Positions 9,206-17,278 of a DNA stretch of 64,000 nucleotides are shown here, in pieces (within the stretch, counting starts at the first letter, position 1; each line of letters starts with the position of its first letter). The position numbers and the translations under genes are program-made. The notes under the pieces are model-generated. The model was given only the letters and a program-made list of their open reading frames with translations. It had not been told where the DNA came from and searched no databases. Origin of the DNA: Nostoc sp. HK-01 (GTDB lineage: Bacteria > Cyanobacteriota > Cyanobacteriia > Cyanobacteriales > Nostocaceae); contig AP018318.1 of the NCBI GenBank assembly GCA_003990705.1, positions 4,033,501 to 4,097,500 of the forward strand, read 5' to 3'.

Positions 9206-9898
9206 CTAGGACTGGCGACCACGCAAGAAAAAGTAAACTTGGTTGAGGTAACTTTCCCAAACTTGGGTGGTAAGTTGGAGTGTTTCCGCACTGGGTACAA
9301 AGTCTTCCAGTCGCAAACCTCTTTCGCGAATTTGCTGTGGATTTTGTAATAGGTAAGGTGGAATTTGGAGATCGAAAGAGTTGAAAGCAATTGCCTTTAG
9401 CCCTAGTGTACTATTTACATCACTAGTTGTAGTTCCTGGTGCTAATGCTACGAGAACTTCCGAGCCAGTCGCCCCTTCTGGCAAATAATTTCTGACTATT
9501 TCCTGATTTGCTACAGTGGGATTAACAACTGCGGCAATTGGTGTTCTTACCAAAAAATAAGCGATCGCTGGTGTACTAGACAACAGCAAAATTGTCAACG
9601 CCCAACCAATTAAATATCCTCCTGGTTTATCTATCCCTCCACCCTTAATTTTTTGGGCGGCAAAAATCATCATTAATACTGATGCTCCCAAAGGCTTGAG
9701 GGGGAATGATATCACCCTCCATAAAGATGCCACAGCTGGTTCGTTGGGGTTAACGAACGACAAAGCTAGGACAACCAAAATAATTACTAGGACTACTCGC
9801 CCAGCAAATGTTCCTTGAGGATAGAACCTCTGGAACAACGAATATACGATAGTGCCAACAAGCAGCCACAAAAGTACGCGGCTCAACAATATGAACAT
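9206..9898 (-). CDS. Four-helix membrane protein, unknown function
   Basis: A 230-aa protein with about four hydrophobic helices in the first 120 residues (LLSRVLLWLLVGTIVYSLF, then VVLVIILVVLALSF, a third around ASVLMMIFAA, a fourth around ALTILLLSSTPAIAYFLV). A soluble C-terminal part of about 110 residues follows. The layout recalls the membrane part of cyanobacterial YdcF-like proteins, but no YdcF catalytic motif is present, so I leave it unassigned. It is encoded 200 bp upstream of the ABC exporter on the same strand. An overlapping frame (9145-9390) is a shadow. Confidence 0.7.
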   Translation of the reverse strand: MFILLSRVLLWLLVGTIVYSLFQRFYPQGTFAGRVVLVIILVVLALSFVNPNEPAVASLWRVISFPLKPLGASVLMMIFAAQKIKGGGIDKPGGYLIGWALTILLLSSTPAIAYFLVRTPIAAVVNPTVANQEIVRNYLPEGATGSEVLVALAPGTTTSDVNSTLGLKAIAFNSFDLQIPPYLLQNPQQIRERGLRLEDFVPSAETLQLTTQVWESYLNQVYFFLRGRQS

Positions 9899-10269
9899 AG
9901 ATTAACTCTCAAATTTTCTAGTGCGATCAGCCTAGGGTTTGGAGCAAGATGTGTATTTGACCGTCAAATTGTAATCGGACTTTTACTTGACTGCAAATAT
10001 TACCACCCTCACACCTAATGACTACCGTCGTAGTGATTTTAGAGCAATTTTTTGACACTGCGTCTATTATTTATAATTTTCCAGGTGAGTCAATAAATTA
10101 GGGGTGTAAGGGTATGGGGGTGTAAGGTTTGGGCTTTAGGGGAAATATAACCTGTGTTGACTTACTTTTGTCTCAGTTTCCGGCAAATTTTTTTCCCCAA
10201 TACCCATACATCCCTACATCCCTACACCCATAATTAATTGAGCAATTGTCAACTCAGAGGGGAAAAACT
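9899..10269. other. Intergenic region with inverted GGGTGTA-type repeats
   Basis: No gene is seen in these 370 bp between the divergent membrane-protein gene and galE. It holds a G-rich repetitive patch near 10099-10131 (GGGGTGTAAGGGTATGGGGG and a further copy of GGGTGTAAGG) and a C-rich counterpart near 10197-10231 (ACCCATACATCCCTACATCC and on). The two patches are roughly inverted copies and could pair in RNA or DNA. The galE ribosome site (GAGGGG) is at 10257-10262. No clear promoter was identified. Confidence 0.55.
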
Positions 10270-11268
10270 ATGTCGCCGGAAAAGCCCAGCATTTTAGTCA
10301 CGGGGGGAGCAGGATATATCGGTTCCCATACGGTGCTTGCTCTTAAGCAAGCTGGTTATGACGTGGTAATACTTGATAACCTGGTTTACGGACATCGAGA
10401 GTTGGTAGAAAAGATTTTAAAAGTAGAACTAGTAGTGGGTGATACAGGCGATCGCCCTTTATTGGATGAATTATTTAACACCCGTAAGTTTGCGGCTGTG
10501 ATGCACTTTTCTGCTTATGCTTACGTAGGCGAGTCGGTGACTGACCCAGCAAAATATTACCGCAACAATGTGGTCGGCACTTTGACTTTATTAGAAGCAA
10601 TGCTGGCTGCGTCAATTAATAAATTCGTCTTTTCTTCCACCTGTGCCACCTACGGAGTCCCAGAAGTCGTCCCAATTCCCGAAAACCATCCCCAACACCC
10701 AATTAACCCCTATGGGGCTACTAAGCTGATGGTGGAGCAAATTCTCTCTGATTTTGATGTCGCTTATAAATTAAAGTCAGTGCGGTTCCGCTACTTTAAT
10801 GCGGCTGGGGCGAATCCTGATGGTTTGCTGGGCGAAGACCACAACCCAGAAACTCATTTAATTCCTTTGATATTGCTGACAGCTTTAGGTAAGCGGGAGT
10901 CTATCTCGATTTTTGGGACAGATTACCCCACACCTGATGGTACTTGTATTCGTGATTATATTCATGTTAATGATTTAGCCGATGCCCATGTTTTGGGACT
11001 GGAATATTTATTAAAGGGTGGCGATAGCGAAGTATTCAATTTAGGTAATGGGAGTGGCTTCTCTGTGCGAGAAGTGATTGCGGCGGCTGAGTCGGTGACG
11101 GGGTTAGCTATTCCCATTCAAGAATGCGATCGCCGTCCTGGTGATCCACCTGTTTTAATTGGTAGTAGTGAAAAAGCGAGAAATATCCTCGGCTGGCGAT
11201 CGCAATATCCCTCTATCCAAGATATTGTGACTCATGCCTGGCAGTGGCATCAAAAGCGACACAGTTGA
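10270..11268 (+). CDS. galE: UDP-glucose 4-epimerase
   Basis: A 332-aa extended short-chain dehydrogenase that interconverts UDP-glucose and UDP-galactose, feeding sugar nucleotides to polysaccharide and glycolipid synthesis. Visible features: the NAD-binding VTGGAGYIGSH at the N-terminus, the FSSTCATYG substrate Ser/Thr segment, and the catalytic Tyr-Lys in NPYGATKLMVE. The FGTDYPTPDGTCIRDYIHV block is diagnostic of GalE. The frame opens earlier at a TTG (10246), but the ATG at 10270 has GAGGGG just upstream and gives the standard family length, so I use it. It stands alone, followed by a GGCAGGA-type repeat, and lies about 22 kb from the exopolysaccharide series. Confidence 0.95.
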   Translation: MSPEKPSILVTGGAGYIGSHTVLALKQAGYDVVILDNLVYGHRELVEKILKVELVVGDTGDRPLLDELFNTRKFAAVMHFSAYAYVGESVTDPAKYYRNNVVGTLTLLEAMLAASINKFVFSSTCATYGVPEVVPIPENHPQHPINPYGATKLMVEQILSDFDVAYKLKSVRFRYFNAAGANPDGLLGEDHNPETHLIPLILLTALGKRESISIFGTDYPTPDGTCIRDYIHVNDLADAHVLGLEYLLKGGDSEVFNLGNGSGFSVREVIAAAESVTGLAIPIQECDRRPGDPPVLIGSSEKARNILGWRSQYPSIQDIVTHAWQWHQKRHS

Positions 11269-11270
11269 AG

Positions 11271-11304
11271 AAGGCAGGAGGCAGAGGGCAGGAGGCAGGA
11301 AGAG
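11271..11304. repeat. GGCAGGAGGCAGA repeat after galE
   Basis: Tandem, imperfect GGCAGGA/GGCAGAG heptamers directly follow the galE stop codon. They are of the short tandem repeat type scattered in heterocystous cyanobacterial spacers, and are the same sequence type that ends the caspase-STAND gene. Confidence 0.7.
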
Positions 11305-11353
11305 TTTTAATCCTCTCTTAATTTTTCCTTCTACCCCCTGCTTTCCTCAATAA

Positions 11354-11953
11354 CTAACTTCTTCTTGTCTTTTGTAGGACAACAAAGAAAATACCAATAA
11401 GTGCCAAACCGGGAATTGCGATCGCCCAAACTGGTAAAGTGCTAGTGGTTTCTTGAGCTACATTACTGTTGACATTCTGTACTGATTGGGTATTAGCAGT
11501 ACCAGCCGCGACGGTGACTTCAAACTTGAGATTAAAAGGCTTGAAACTTGCGCCTTTTGCGGGTTTACCATTTAGCTGTAATTGATAAATGCCGGGTTTT
11601 GGGAAAGTAATTGCGGCTCCGGGAATACCTTGGAAGCGTTCAGCGGCTACGGGTTGTAAGGATGGTTCGAGTAGGGCTGGCTCACTGGGGGTGTGGGGTT
11701 CGGCGTAAACTGCTAATCGGCAATTACATTGGGCGAGAGGAATAGTTTGTCCACCTTTACGGGTAAGAGCAAACCAAGCTTGTGTCGGTTCACCAGCACG
11801 AGGATTATCATTAGGTTCGAGATGGAGAGTTGCACCGACATCTGCGGCTACTTGCAATTTATGGGCTAAGACAGGATGAATAGTAGTAATTGCGATCGCT
11901 AAACAAAACAGCAATAATACATTTAACTTTTTCTTGATTGGATAATAATTCAT
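11354..11953 (-). CDS. Secreted, C-terminally membrane-anchored protein
   Basis: A 199-aa protein read from the ATG at 11953 (MNYYPIKKKLNVLLLF), which is followed by a clear signal peptide ending near HPVLAHK. The mature part is beta-rich with a CNC motif in IPLAQCNCRLAVYAEP, and a transmembrane helix near the C-terminus (VWAIAIPGLALIGIFFVVLQ) ends in a short basic tail. That predicts an anchored periplasmic domain. The start overlaps the stop of the DsbD-like gene by 4 bp (ATGA), so the two are translationally coupled and probably act together, perhaps in metal or redox handling (inference). The longer frame start at 12007 would run through the upstream gene's repeat-derived tail and is not favoured. 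Confidence 0.8.
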   Translation of the reverse strand: MNYYPIKKKLNVLLLFCLAIAITTIHPVLAHKLQVAADVGATLHLEPNDNPRAGEPTQAWFALTRKGGQTIPLAQCNCRLAVYAEPHTPSEPALLEPSLQPVAAERFQGIPGAAITFPKPGIYQLQLNGKPAKGASFKPFNLKFEVTVAAGTANTQSVQNVNSNVAQETTSTLPVWAIAIPGLALIGIFFVVLQKTRRS

Positions 11954-13191
11954 TCTCCCCCTGTTCCTCTGCTCTCCTGCTCCCTTTGCCCACCTGCTTT
12001 GAGCCAACGCAACAGCAATACACCAAGAGTGGTAATTCCTAACAGCAATGTTGCTAATTTATTCGCCCAAGTTGATTCTAGGGAACCTAGGTAATGGGAA
12101 CCAATCAACACTGCATGAAAGGTACTTAAGAGTAAAGCCGGCACACTTAAAAGATGAATCTGTCGCCACCGCTTACCCCAAGATTTTTGCAATGATTCCC
12201 AACTAGTTAAAGCAGCAGGGGTCATTAATATCAATGCTACAGCACCCGCAGCCATCCCCCAGCGAAATTCTGCGGGAAAAAACCAAAAAGCGGCAAAATT
12301 CCATTGCAGAGAATGTTCAATCATGTGGGTGGTGTGAACGACAGATAACACAAAAGCACCCACGCCTAAAGCCCGACGGTAACGCATCGGTGCAGCCCAC
12401 AGGTTACTAATTGGGCGGGCAATCAGCGCTAACATGAGACAAAATAGGGCAGCGTGTCCGGTGTAATCTACCGTTGTGTCACCAGTCCGCAATAAAGTAA
12501 TTGTGCCAATGACCAGTGTCACCCAACCGCCTAAACGAAATAATTGACTGCGCCTATCTTTACTAATTAACGAAGTCGAAACACCAACCCCCAGCATGGT
12601 GGGTAAAGTTCCTGAACCAAAAGCTAACATGGTGGCTGCACCCATCCAGAGGTTACTAGTTTCTGCGGCTTTAATTTGAGCAGCATACAAGAAACCACAA
12701 GGCATTAAACCCCAAGTCATCCCTAAAAATATCGGTGTCCACCATTTGGTTTGGTAGGAAAGTTTAATCATGCCTGTACTCAGGCGATCGTGTAAATTAC
12801 TTTTTAATAAAGGGTGTAATACAGGAATATGGGGCAACCAATTTGGTTTAATTTGTCCTAAGCCAAACCAAATCAGCATTATCCCGGTAATCATCGCCAT
12901 CAAGCGACGAAATTCGCTGCCAATACCTGCTAGTTGTCCACCTTCAAACAATACTGAACCTAAAGCCCCAATGCCAGCGCCAACCAGAGCATAGCTTAAC
13001 ATTCTGCCGAGATTCAGCAAAAAGTGAAATTTTAATTGTTGTTGCCAAGTGGATGAGTTTTCTGAGACAGATTTTTGTCCATTCTGCTTATGAGACAACG
13101 AAAACGCTACTGTCAAAGGGCCACACATCCCAAAGCAATGCCCAAAACTGCCTAGAAACCCTAGGATTGCTATCAGCAACAAATCTACCAT
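11950..13191 (-). CDS. DsbD-like (TauE/SafE) and ferric-reductase-like membrane fusion
   Basis: A 413-aa polytopic membrane protein. The N-terminal half (about 1-235) has the GHCFGMCGPLTVAFSL signature of the DsbD_2/cytochrome-c-biogenesis transmembrane family (also annotated as TauE/SafE sulfite exporter), plus a second conserved block GLMPCGFLYAAQI; these cysteines can relay thiol electrons across the membrane. The C-terminal half (about 265-400) looks like a ferric-reductase/YedZ-type heme-binding membrane domain, with histidines in VVHTTHMIEHS and in HLLSVPALLLSTFHAVLIGS. I choose the ATG at 13191 (preceded by TAGGAA) over the GTG at 13206. The C-terminal tail AGGQREQESRGTGGE is encoded by purine-rich repeat DNA that also supplies the ribosome site of the next gene. 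Confidence 0.85.
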   Translation of the reverse strand: MVDLLLIAILGFLGSFGHCFGMCGPLTVAFSLSHKQNGQKSVSENSSTWQQQLKFHFLLNLGRMLSYALVGAGIGALGSVLFEGGQLAGIGSEFRRLMAMITGIMLIWFGLGQIKPNWLPHIPVLHPLLKSNLHDRLSTGMIKLSYQTKWWTPIFLGMTWGLMPCGFLYAAQIKAAETSNLWMGAATMLAFGSGTLPTMLGVGVSTSLISKDRRSQLFRLGGWVTLVIGTITLLRTGDTTVDYTGHAALFCLMLALIARPISNLWAAPMRYRRALGVGAFVLSVVHTTHMIEHSLQWNFAAFWFFPAEFRWGMAAGAVALILMTPAALTSWESLQKSWGKRWRQIHLLSVPALLLSTFHAVLIGSHYLGSLESTWANKLATLLLGITTLGVLLLRWLKAGGQREQESRGTGGE

Positions 13192-13387
13192 ATTCCTAGG
13201 AAGCACAAGGCAGGATTACGCATAAACAGCAGGGAAAACAAGAAAGTCGACGATAGTCACAAATATAATGAATGACACAGAACTTTCCCTGTATGGAACA
13301 ATAAGTTAAATTTGTGCCTCTGTCAAAAGACAACTCGTCAAACTTTGGGTTTGCGCTACTCTAGGTCTGGAAGGCAAGGTTCAGTGT

Positions 13388-14416
13388 ATGCAAAAACGGA
13401 TTTGGCTGATGCTGTTGGCGCTGGTGGTAGTGGTCATAGTTGGAAGTAGAAGTATTGCGTTTAATAGTTTTTTTCTACCACGTCCTGCATCAGAGATTGT
13501 TGAGAAAATCCCAGCAAAACAAGCTCAACCACAGCCCCCAGCACTAGAAATTACGCCGCAGGTTTCTGCTGAGAATTTGCTTAACCACATTCAGCAGTTA
13601 AATTTTCAACGTTACACAACAGCAGAGCGATCGCGTACTCGTACATATATCACAACCCAATTAAAAAAATTCGGCTGGAAACCACAACTAGAAAAATTTG
13701 CTGAGGGTGTGAATATCTTTGCCGAACGTTTAGGTACTGACAAAACAGCAGGTACAATTCTTGTCGGCGCACATTACGATACTGTCGCTTCCTCTCCTGG
13801 GGCTGATGATAATGGTACTGGGGTAGCGGTTGTGCTAGAAGTTGCTAGATTACTTGGTTCACAATCCACACCACGAACTTTGCAGTTAGCTTTTTTTGAC
13901 AAAGAAGAAGCAGGACTTTTAGGTAGTAAGGCTTTCGCCGCTAAAGCTCAACGCTTGGAGAATTTAAGCGGTGTGATTGTCATGGATATGGTTGGTTATG
14001 CTTGTTACACTCCTGGCTGTCAACAATATCCACCGGGTTTACCTGTGTCACCACCCAGCGATAAAGGTGACTTTTTAGCAGTGGTGGGTGATACAGAACA
14101 TTTACCGTTGTTAAGTGCTTTTCAAAACCCACAGCCAGCTAATTTACCAGCAGTTCTCACAGTCCCCATTCCCCTAAAAGGATTACTCACCCCTGATACT
14201 CTGCGTAGTGATCATGCACCGTTTTGGTATCAAGGAATAGGTGCAGTTTTGGTGACGGATACGGCTAATCTCCGAACTCCCCATTATCATCAATCTAGTG
14301 ATCAGCCGAGTACAATTGAGCGATCGTTTTTTGCAGGTGCAGCGCAGATTGTGGTTAATACTACCAGTGCTTTATTACAGAAAAGTGATAGTTTAGCCAC
14401 TAAAACATCTCTTTGA
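13388..14416 (+). CDS. M28-family zinc aminopeptidase, membrane-anchored
   Basis: A 342-aa protein with an N-terminal hydrophobic segment (LMLLALVVVVIVGSRSI) that would anchor or export it. The M28 domain spans about residues 60-335. Zinc-ligand motifs are in order: VGAHYDTVASSPGADDN (His and bridging Asp), DKEEAGLLGS (catalytic and ligand Glu), MDMVGYA (Asp), and a late TPHYHQSSDQP (His). It would remove N-terminal residues from peptides, probably outside the cytoplasm. An AAGG-type ribosome site lies upstream of the ATG. It is convergent with the hypothetical gene at 14436. Confidence 0.92.
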   Translation: MQKRIWLMLLALVVVVIVGSRSIAFNSFFLPRPASEIVEKIPAKQAQPQPPALEITPQVSAENLLNHIQQLNFQRYTTAERSRTRTYITTQLKKFGWKPQLEKFAEGVNIFAERLGTDKTAGTILVGAHYDTVASSPGADDNGTGVAVVLEVARLLGSQSTPRTLQLAFFDKEEAGLLGSKAFAAKAQRLENLSGVIVMDMVGYACYTPGCQQYPPGLPVSPPSDKGDFLAVVGDTEHLPLLSAFQNPQPANLPAVLTVPIPLKGLLTPDTLRSDHAPFWYQGIGAVLVTDTANLRTPHYHQSSDQPSTIERSFFAGAAQIVVNTTSALLQKSDSLATKTSL

Positions 14417-14435
14417 AGGGAGATTTTTACTCACC

Positions 14436-14870
14436 CTACCTAATTTTTGGGTAAGTCAAGAACCAGTTCTGTTTGTCGTTGAGTTGGAAATAAGAACCTT
14501 GGAAAATTAGCCGCAAAGCGAGGCGAGTTCTCAGATAATACCTAATTAAATGAGTTTCTGGCTCGGCAAAGACATCATCATAGTTTTGGCTGTAACCAAA
14601 GGGTTTAGAACAGTAACTACTACCACCCATAACTGTTAACACAAAAAATGGCGCTTCCTTATATTCATCGGGAACCATAAAAATGCCGTATACATGATGT
14701 TCGCCACGCCACGGTTCCACGACAACTTGAGAGGCGGGTATTTGCAGTTTTTGTCTGTTTGATTTCAAAAAAGCTTCTGAGTTGCATTGAGTGTCATGTA
14801 CAGGCCACCACAGTATCACAATCAATATTGAAAACAGCAGAATAAAAACATAGATAATTTTGCGACGCAT
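14436..14870 (-). CDS. Conserved-looking membrane-anchored protein, unknown function
   Basis: A 144-aa protein starting at the ATG at 14870 (MRRKIIYVFILLFSILIVIL), so the N-terminus is a single membrane or signal segment. The remainder has two cysteines (DTQCNSEAF and GGSSYCSKPFG) and motifs such as GEHHVYGIFMVPDEY and ETHLIRYYLRTRLALRLIFQ; I do not recognise the family. The frame is open further upstream through the 21-bp minisatellite, which would add a VVTTRFA heptapeptide repeat, but that extension is an artefact of a repeat unit divisible by three. It is convergent with the M28 peptidase gene, 19 bp away. Confidence 0.7.
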   Translation of the reverse strand: MRRKIIYVFILLFSILIVILWWPVHDTQCNSEAFLKSNRQKLQIPASQVVVEPWRGEHHVYGIFMVPDEYKEAPFFVLTVMGGSSYCSKPFGYSQNYDDVFAEPETHLIRYYLRTRLALRLIFQGSYFQLNDKQNWFLTYPKIR

Positions 14871-14908
14871 ACTTAACCAAGATGAAGTTTGTAGTCTGTA
14901 TGTTAAGC

Positions 14909-15122
14909 AAAACCTTGTCGTGACGACAGCAAACCTTGTCGTGACCACAACAAACCTTGTCGTGACCACAGCAAACCTTGTCGTGACCACAGCAAACCTT
15001 GTCGTGACCACAGCAAACCTTGTCGTGACCACAGCAAACCTTGTCGTGACCACAACAAACCTTGTCGTGACTACAGCAAACCCTGTCGTGACGACAGCAA
15101 ACCTTGTCGTGACCACAGCAAG
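14909..15122. repeat. 21-bp minisatellite, about ten units
   Basis: Ten near-identical units of the form CAAACCTTGTCGTGACCACAG repeat in tandem, with the CCTTGTCGTGA core recurring exactly every 21 bp from 14913 to about 15113. Variation is limited to positions such as CCACAG/CGACAG/CCACAA. Because 21 is divisible by three, both strands keep open frames through it, giving spurious heptapeptide repeats. It lies between the divergent genes at 14870 and 15229. Confidence 0.95.
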
Positions 15123-15228
15123 TTTTGCAGCTTTGACAATTGACCATTGACACCTATCTAAGTCCTAAATTCGTCAAACAGCAAAATATTAGTTATATTC
15201 CCGTCAGAATTCATTGACAAAAATTTTT

Positions 15229-16878
15229 ATGAGAATAAGTAGAAAAGCTCTAAATTTATTGCTAGGTTGCTTTTGTGCTGTCACAGTCACAAATTTTTTA
15301 AGTATAAATACTGCGGCAAAAGCTGCTGATACAGTTGTGTTACGTTATGGTTTGTTGGCGGAGTCTGTTTCTTTGGCTGACTTACAAAAAGCAGCAGAGG
15401 TTGGGGATTTTCCTAATGGTTTTGAGCTTTATGGCCGCAAATTATCCTCACAACAGCGGCGCTTTCTGTTAGAAACTCTGAAAATGCCTTTATCGTTGAA
15501 TGTTGTCACTGTTAATCGGTTACTCAATACTCAGATTGGGACAACGATTCTCGATGATTTTTCCACGGCTGTTGTGCGTAAGGATAAAGCTGGTGTACAA
15601 GCCCTCAGAGCCGGATTAGTTATTGGTTCGACTGCACCTCAAGGTCTTTCGCTACTAAGCTTTATTGCAGCTTATCCAAGTCAAAATCTGGAAATTAATT
15701 TACCACGCATTTTCAAAATTGCTGGCAATTTCAATACGGCATTTTGGCGGACTCAACAATTTATGTTAGCGATCGCACCCCAACTTAACCACCAATCGCT
15801 ACAAGTTTCTTTACCTTTTGACCCCAGTCAACCCGGTACGGCGCAAGTCCAAGTACTGAAATTAAATTGGAATGACCCCCAGCGTAACCGCAATATTCCG
15901 GTTGATATATATTGGTCAAATGCTGCAACTGCAAATAAACCACTAATTATCTATTCTCACGGTTTAGGTTCTGTGCGGACTGATTTACGCTATCTCGCGG
16001 AACATTTAGCATCTCACGGTTATATATTTGTTGCTGTGGAACATCCTGGTAGTAACCAGACAAATGTTGATGCTGGTTTACAAGGTAAAGGTAAACTCCT
16101 CAAACCACAAGAATTTTTAGACCGCCCTAAAGATATTAGTTTTGTCTTAGATGAACTCGCCAAAATTAACCAAAATACTAACGACCCTTTAGCAGATAAA
16201 CTGGCAACTGATAATGTGATGGTGATTGGTTATTCTTTTGGTGGCGGTACAGCTTTAGCGTTGGCTGGTGGTGAGTTACAACTTGATAAGCTCAAACAAC
16301 GCTGTAAACAAAATTTGGCGGTGTTAAGTTTAGGCGAAACTGCACAGTGTGTTGCTCAAGAACTACCAAACAACACTTATCAACTGCGGGATAATCGCAT
16401 TAAGCAAGCGATCGCTCTTAATCCTACCAGTTCTTTGATGTTTGGCGACTCTGGTTTAACTAAGGTGCAAGTCCCAACGCTGATCTTAGCCAGTTCCGCC
16501 GATAAAACAACTCCGGCTTTAACTGAACAAGTGGTCGGATTTCACAAAATTCCTGCGCCTAAATGGCTGGTTGGTATCCTTGGGGGTACTCATCTCAGCG
16601 TCAAAGACCCTAGCACTACTTTAGATCAGGCAGGACAAGCCAATACACCTTTTAGTGGTGGCGAAGTTGTGGGGGAACAAGCAGCAGATGTTCGCAAATT
16701 TGTCAAGGTGATAGTTTTGGCTATGGCTGCACAACTCACCCCAGAAGCTAAACAATATAGTGTGTTTTTAACACCTGATTATGCTTTTTCTGCTTCTACA
16801 CCAGCATTTCCCTTCCGCATTGTGACAGAAATTCCTCCTGATGCGCTCAAAGTGGTGGAGGAATTTGTAGAAAGGTAA
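15229..16878 (+). CDS. Secreted alpha/beta hydrolase with N-terminal DUF1400-like region
   Basis: A 549-aa protein. The ATG at 15229 is used; a TTG lies five codons upstream at 15214. A signal peptide is clear (LLLGCFCAVTVTNFLS, then AAKAAD). Residues about 35-215 match the DUF1400-type region that precedes alpha/beta hydrolase domains in cyanobacteria. Residues about 230-530 are the hydrolase fold: oxyanion block YSHGLGS, nucleophile elbow GYSFGGG, and a late GGTHLSV carrying the catalytic His. It resembles dienelactone-hydrolase or platelet-activating-factor-acetylhydrolase-type esterases; substrate unknown, location probably periplasmic. The next gene is about 400 bp away on the other strand. 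Confidence 0.9.
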   Translation: MRISRKALNLLLGCFCAVTVTNFLSINTAAKAADTVVLRYGLLAESVSLADLQKAAEVGDFPNGFELYGRKLSSQQRRFLLETLKMPLSLNVVTVNRLLNTQIGTTILDDFSTAVVRKDKAGVQALRAGLVIGSTAPQGLSLLSFIAAYPSQNLEINLPRIFKIAGNFNTAFWRTQQFMLAIAPQLNHQSLQVSLPFDPSQPGTAQVQVLKLNWNDPQRNRNIPVDIYWSNAATANKPLIIYSHGLGSVRTDLRYLAEHLASHGYIFVAVEHPGSNQTNVDAGLQGKGKLLKPQEFLDRPKDISFVLDELAKINQNTNDPLADKLATDNVMVIGYSFGGGTALALAGGELQLDKLKQRCKQNLAVLSLGETAQCVAQELPNNTYQLRDNRIKQAIALNPTSSLMFGDSGLTKVQVPTLILASSADKTTPALTEQVVGFHKIPAPKWLVGILGGTHLSVKDPSTTLDQAGQANTPFSGGEVVGEQAADVRKFVKVIVLAMAAQLTPEAKQYSVFLTPDYAFSASTPAFPFRIVTEIPPDALKVVEEFVER

Positions 16879-16923
16879 AAGTGAAAAGGCAAAAGGTAAA
16901 AGCAAAGAATAGTTATTTTATGT

Positions 16924-16949
16924 CCGAGCCAGAGGATGATCTCTGGCTT
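16924..16949 (+). terminator. Weak hairpin after the hydrolase gene
   Basis: The stem GAGCCAGAG/CTCTGGCTT closes over a GATGAT loop 45 bp after the hydrolase stop. No real T-run follows (GATTTATCC), so it is a weak or factor-assisted terminator at best. Confidence 0.4.
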
Positions 16950-17040
16950 GATTTATCCAGAAAATTAGCGATCGCTACCTTTTTATTGACTATATAAATT
17001 TTTCTTATTACTGATATTTGGCTTTTTGTGTCAATTTCTG

Positions 17041-17069
17041 TTGACTTGTCGTAACAACTTAATTACACT
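17041..17069 (+). promoter_or_regulatory. Candidate sigma-70-type promoter for a small RNA
   Basis: TTGACT at 17041-17046 is followed after 17 bp by TACACT at 17064-17069, a plausible -35/-10 pair. It would start RNA near 17076, where no protein gene follows before the terminator at 17221. Confidence 0.4.
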
Positions 17070-17075
17070 TGTTAA

Positions 17076-17252
17076 CATAAGTTTATAAATGAGAAATAAA
17101 CTACAACCAAACCCGCTAACAAATAAAGATATTGTGAGAATTTGATATCTTTTGCCTTTAGCGATGAACAACGGACTTCAGTATCGGTATCTCCCATCGA
17201 CATTTGGACTTCTCCTAATCACCTCGGTTTAAACAACGCCGAGGTTTTTTCT
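17076..17252 (+). ncRNA. Candidate small RNA with intrinsic terminator
   Basis: A 400-bp gap between the hydrolase stop and the convergent AbrB-family gene holds a plus-strand promoter-like pair and a strong intrinsic terminator, with no credible coding frame between; the frame 17142-17390 mostly overlaps the AbrB gene antisense. The segment just before the terminator (CATCGACATTTGGACTTCTCC) is pyrimidine-rich and unpaired, as in many regulatory RNAs. I cannot place it in a named family: the YFR2 hallmark GGAAACA and the YFR1 hallmark ACTCCTCACAC are both absent. The 5' end is inferred from the promoter guess. Confidence 0.4.
17221..17252 (+). terminator. Intrinsic terminator, plus strand
   Basis: The perfect 7-bp stem ACCTCGG/CCGAGGT with an 11-nt loop is followed by TTTTTCTTTT. 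It works only for plus-strand transcripts. Confidence 0.8.
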
Positions 17253-17278
17253 TTTCAGAGGCTAATATTCATTAACTT

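Noticed and set aside
9815-10018. 67-codon plus-strand frame
   Set aside because: It overlaps antisense the 230-aa membrane protein and continues into spacer DNA without a ribosome site.
14909-15122. Possible CRISPR array
   Set aside because: The 21-bp units abut without unique spacers of 30-40 bp, and no cas gene is near. It is a minisatellite.
14794-15153. Cys/His-rich CCGHDKV-repeat ORF on the minus strand
   Set aside because: It arises because the 21-bp unit is open in several frames, and it overlaps the better supported 144-aa gene.
17076-17252. YFR1 or YFR2 RNA
   Set aside because: The hallmark unpaired motifs of both families are absent on either strand, so the RNA is left unnamed.
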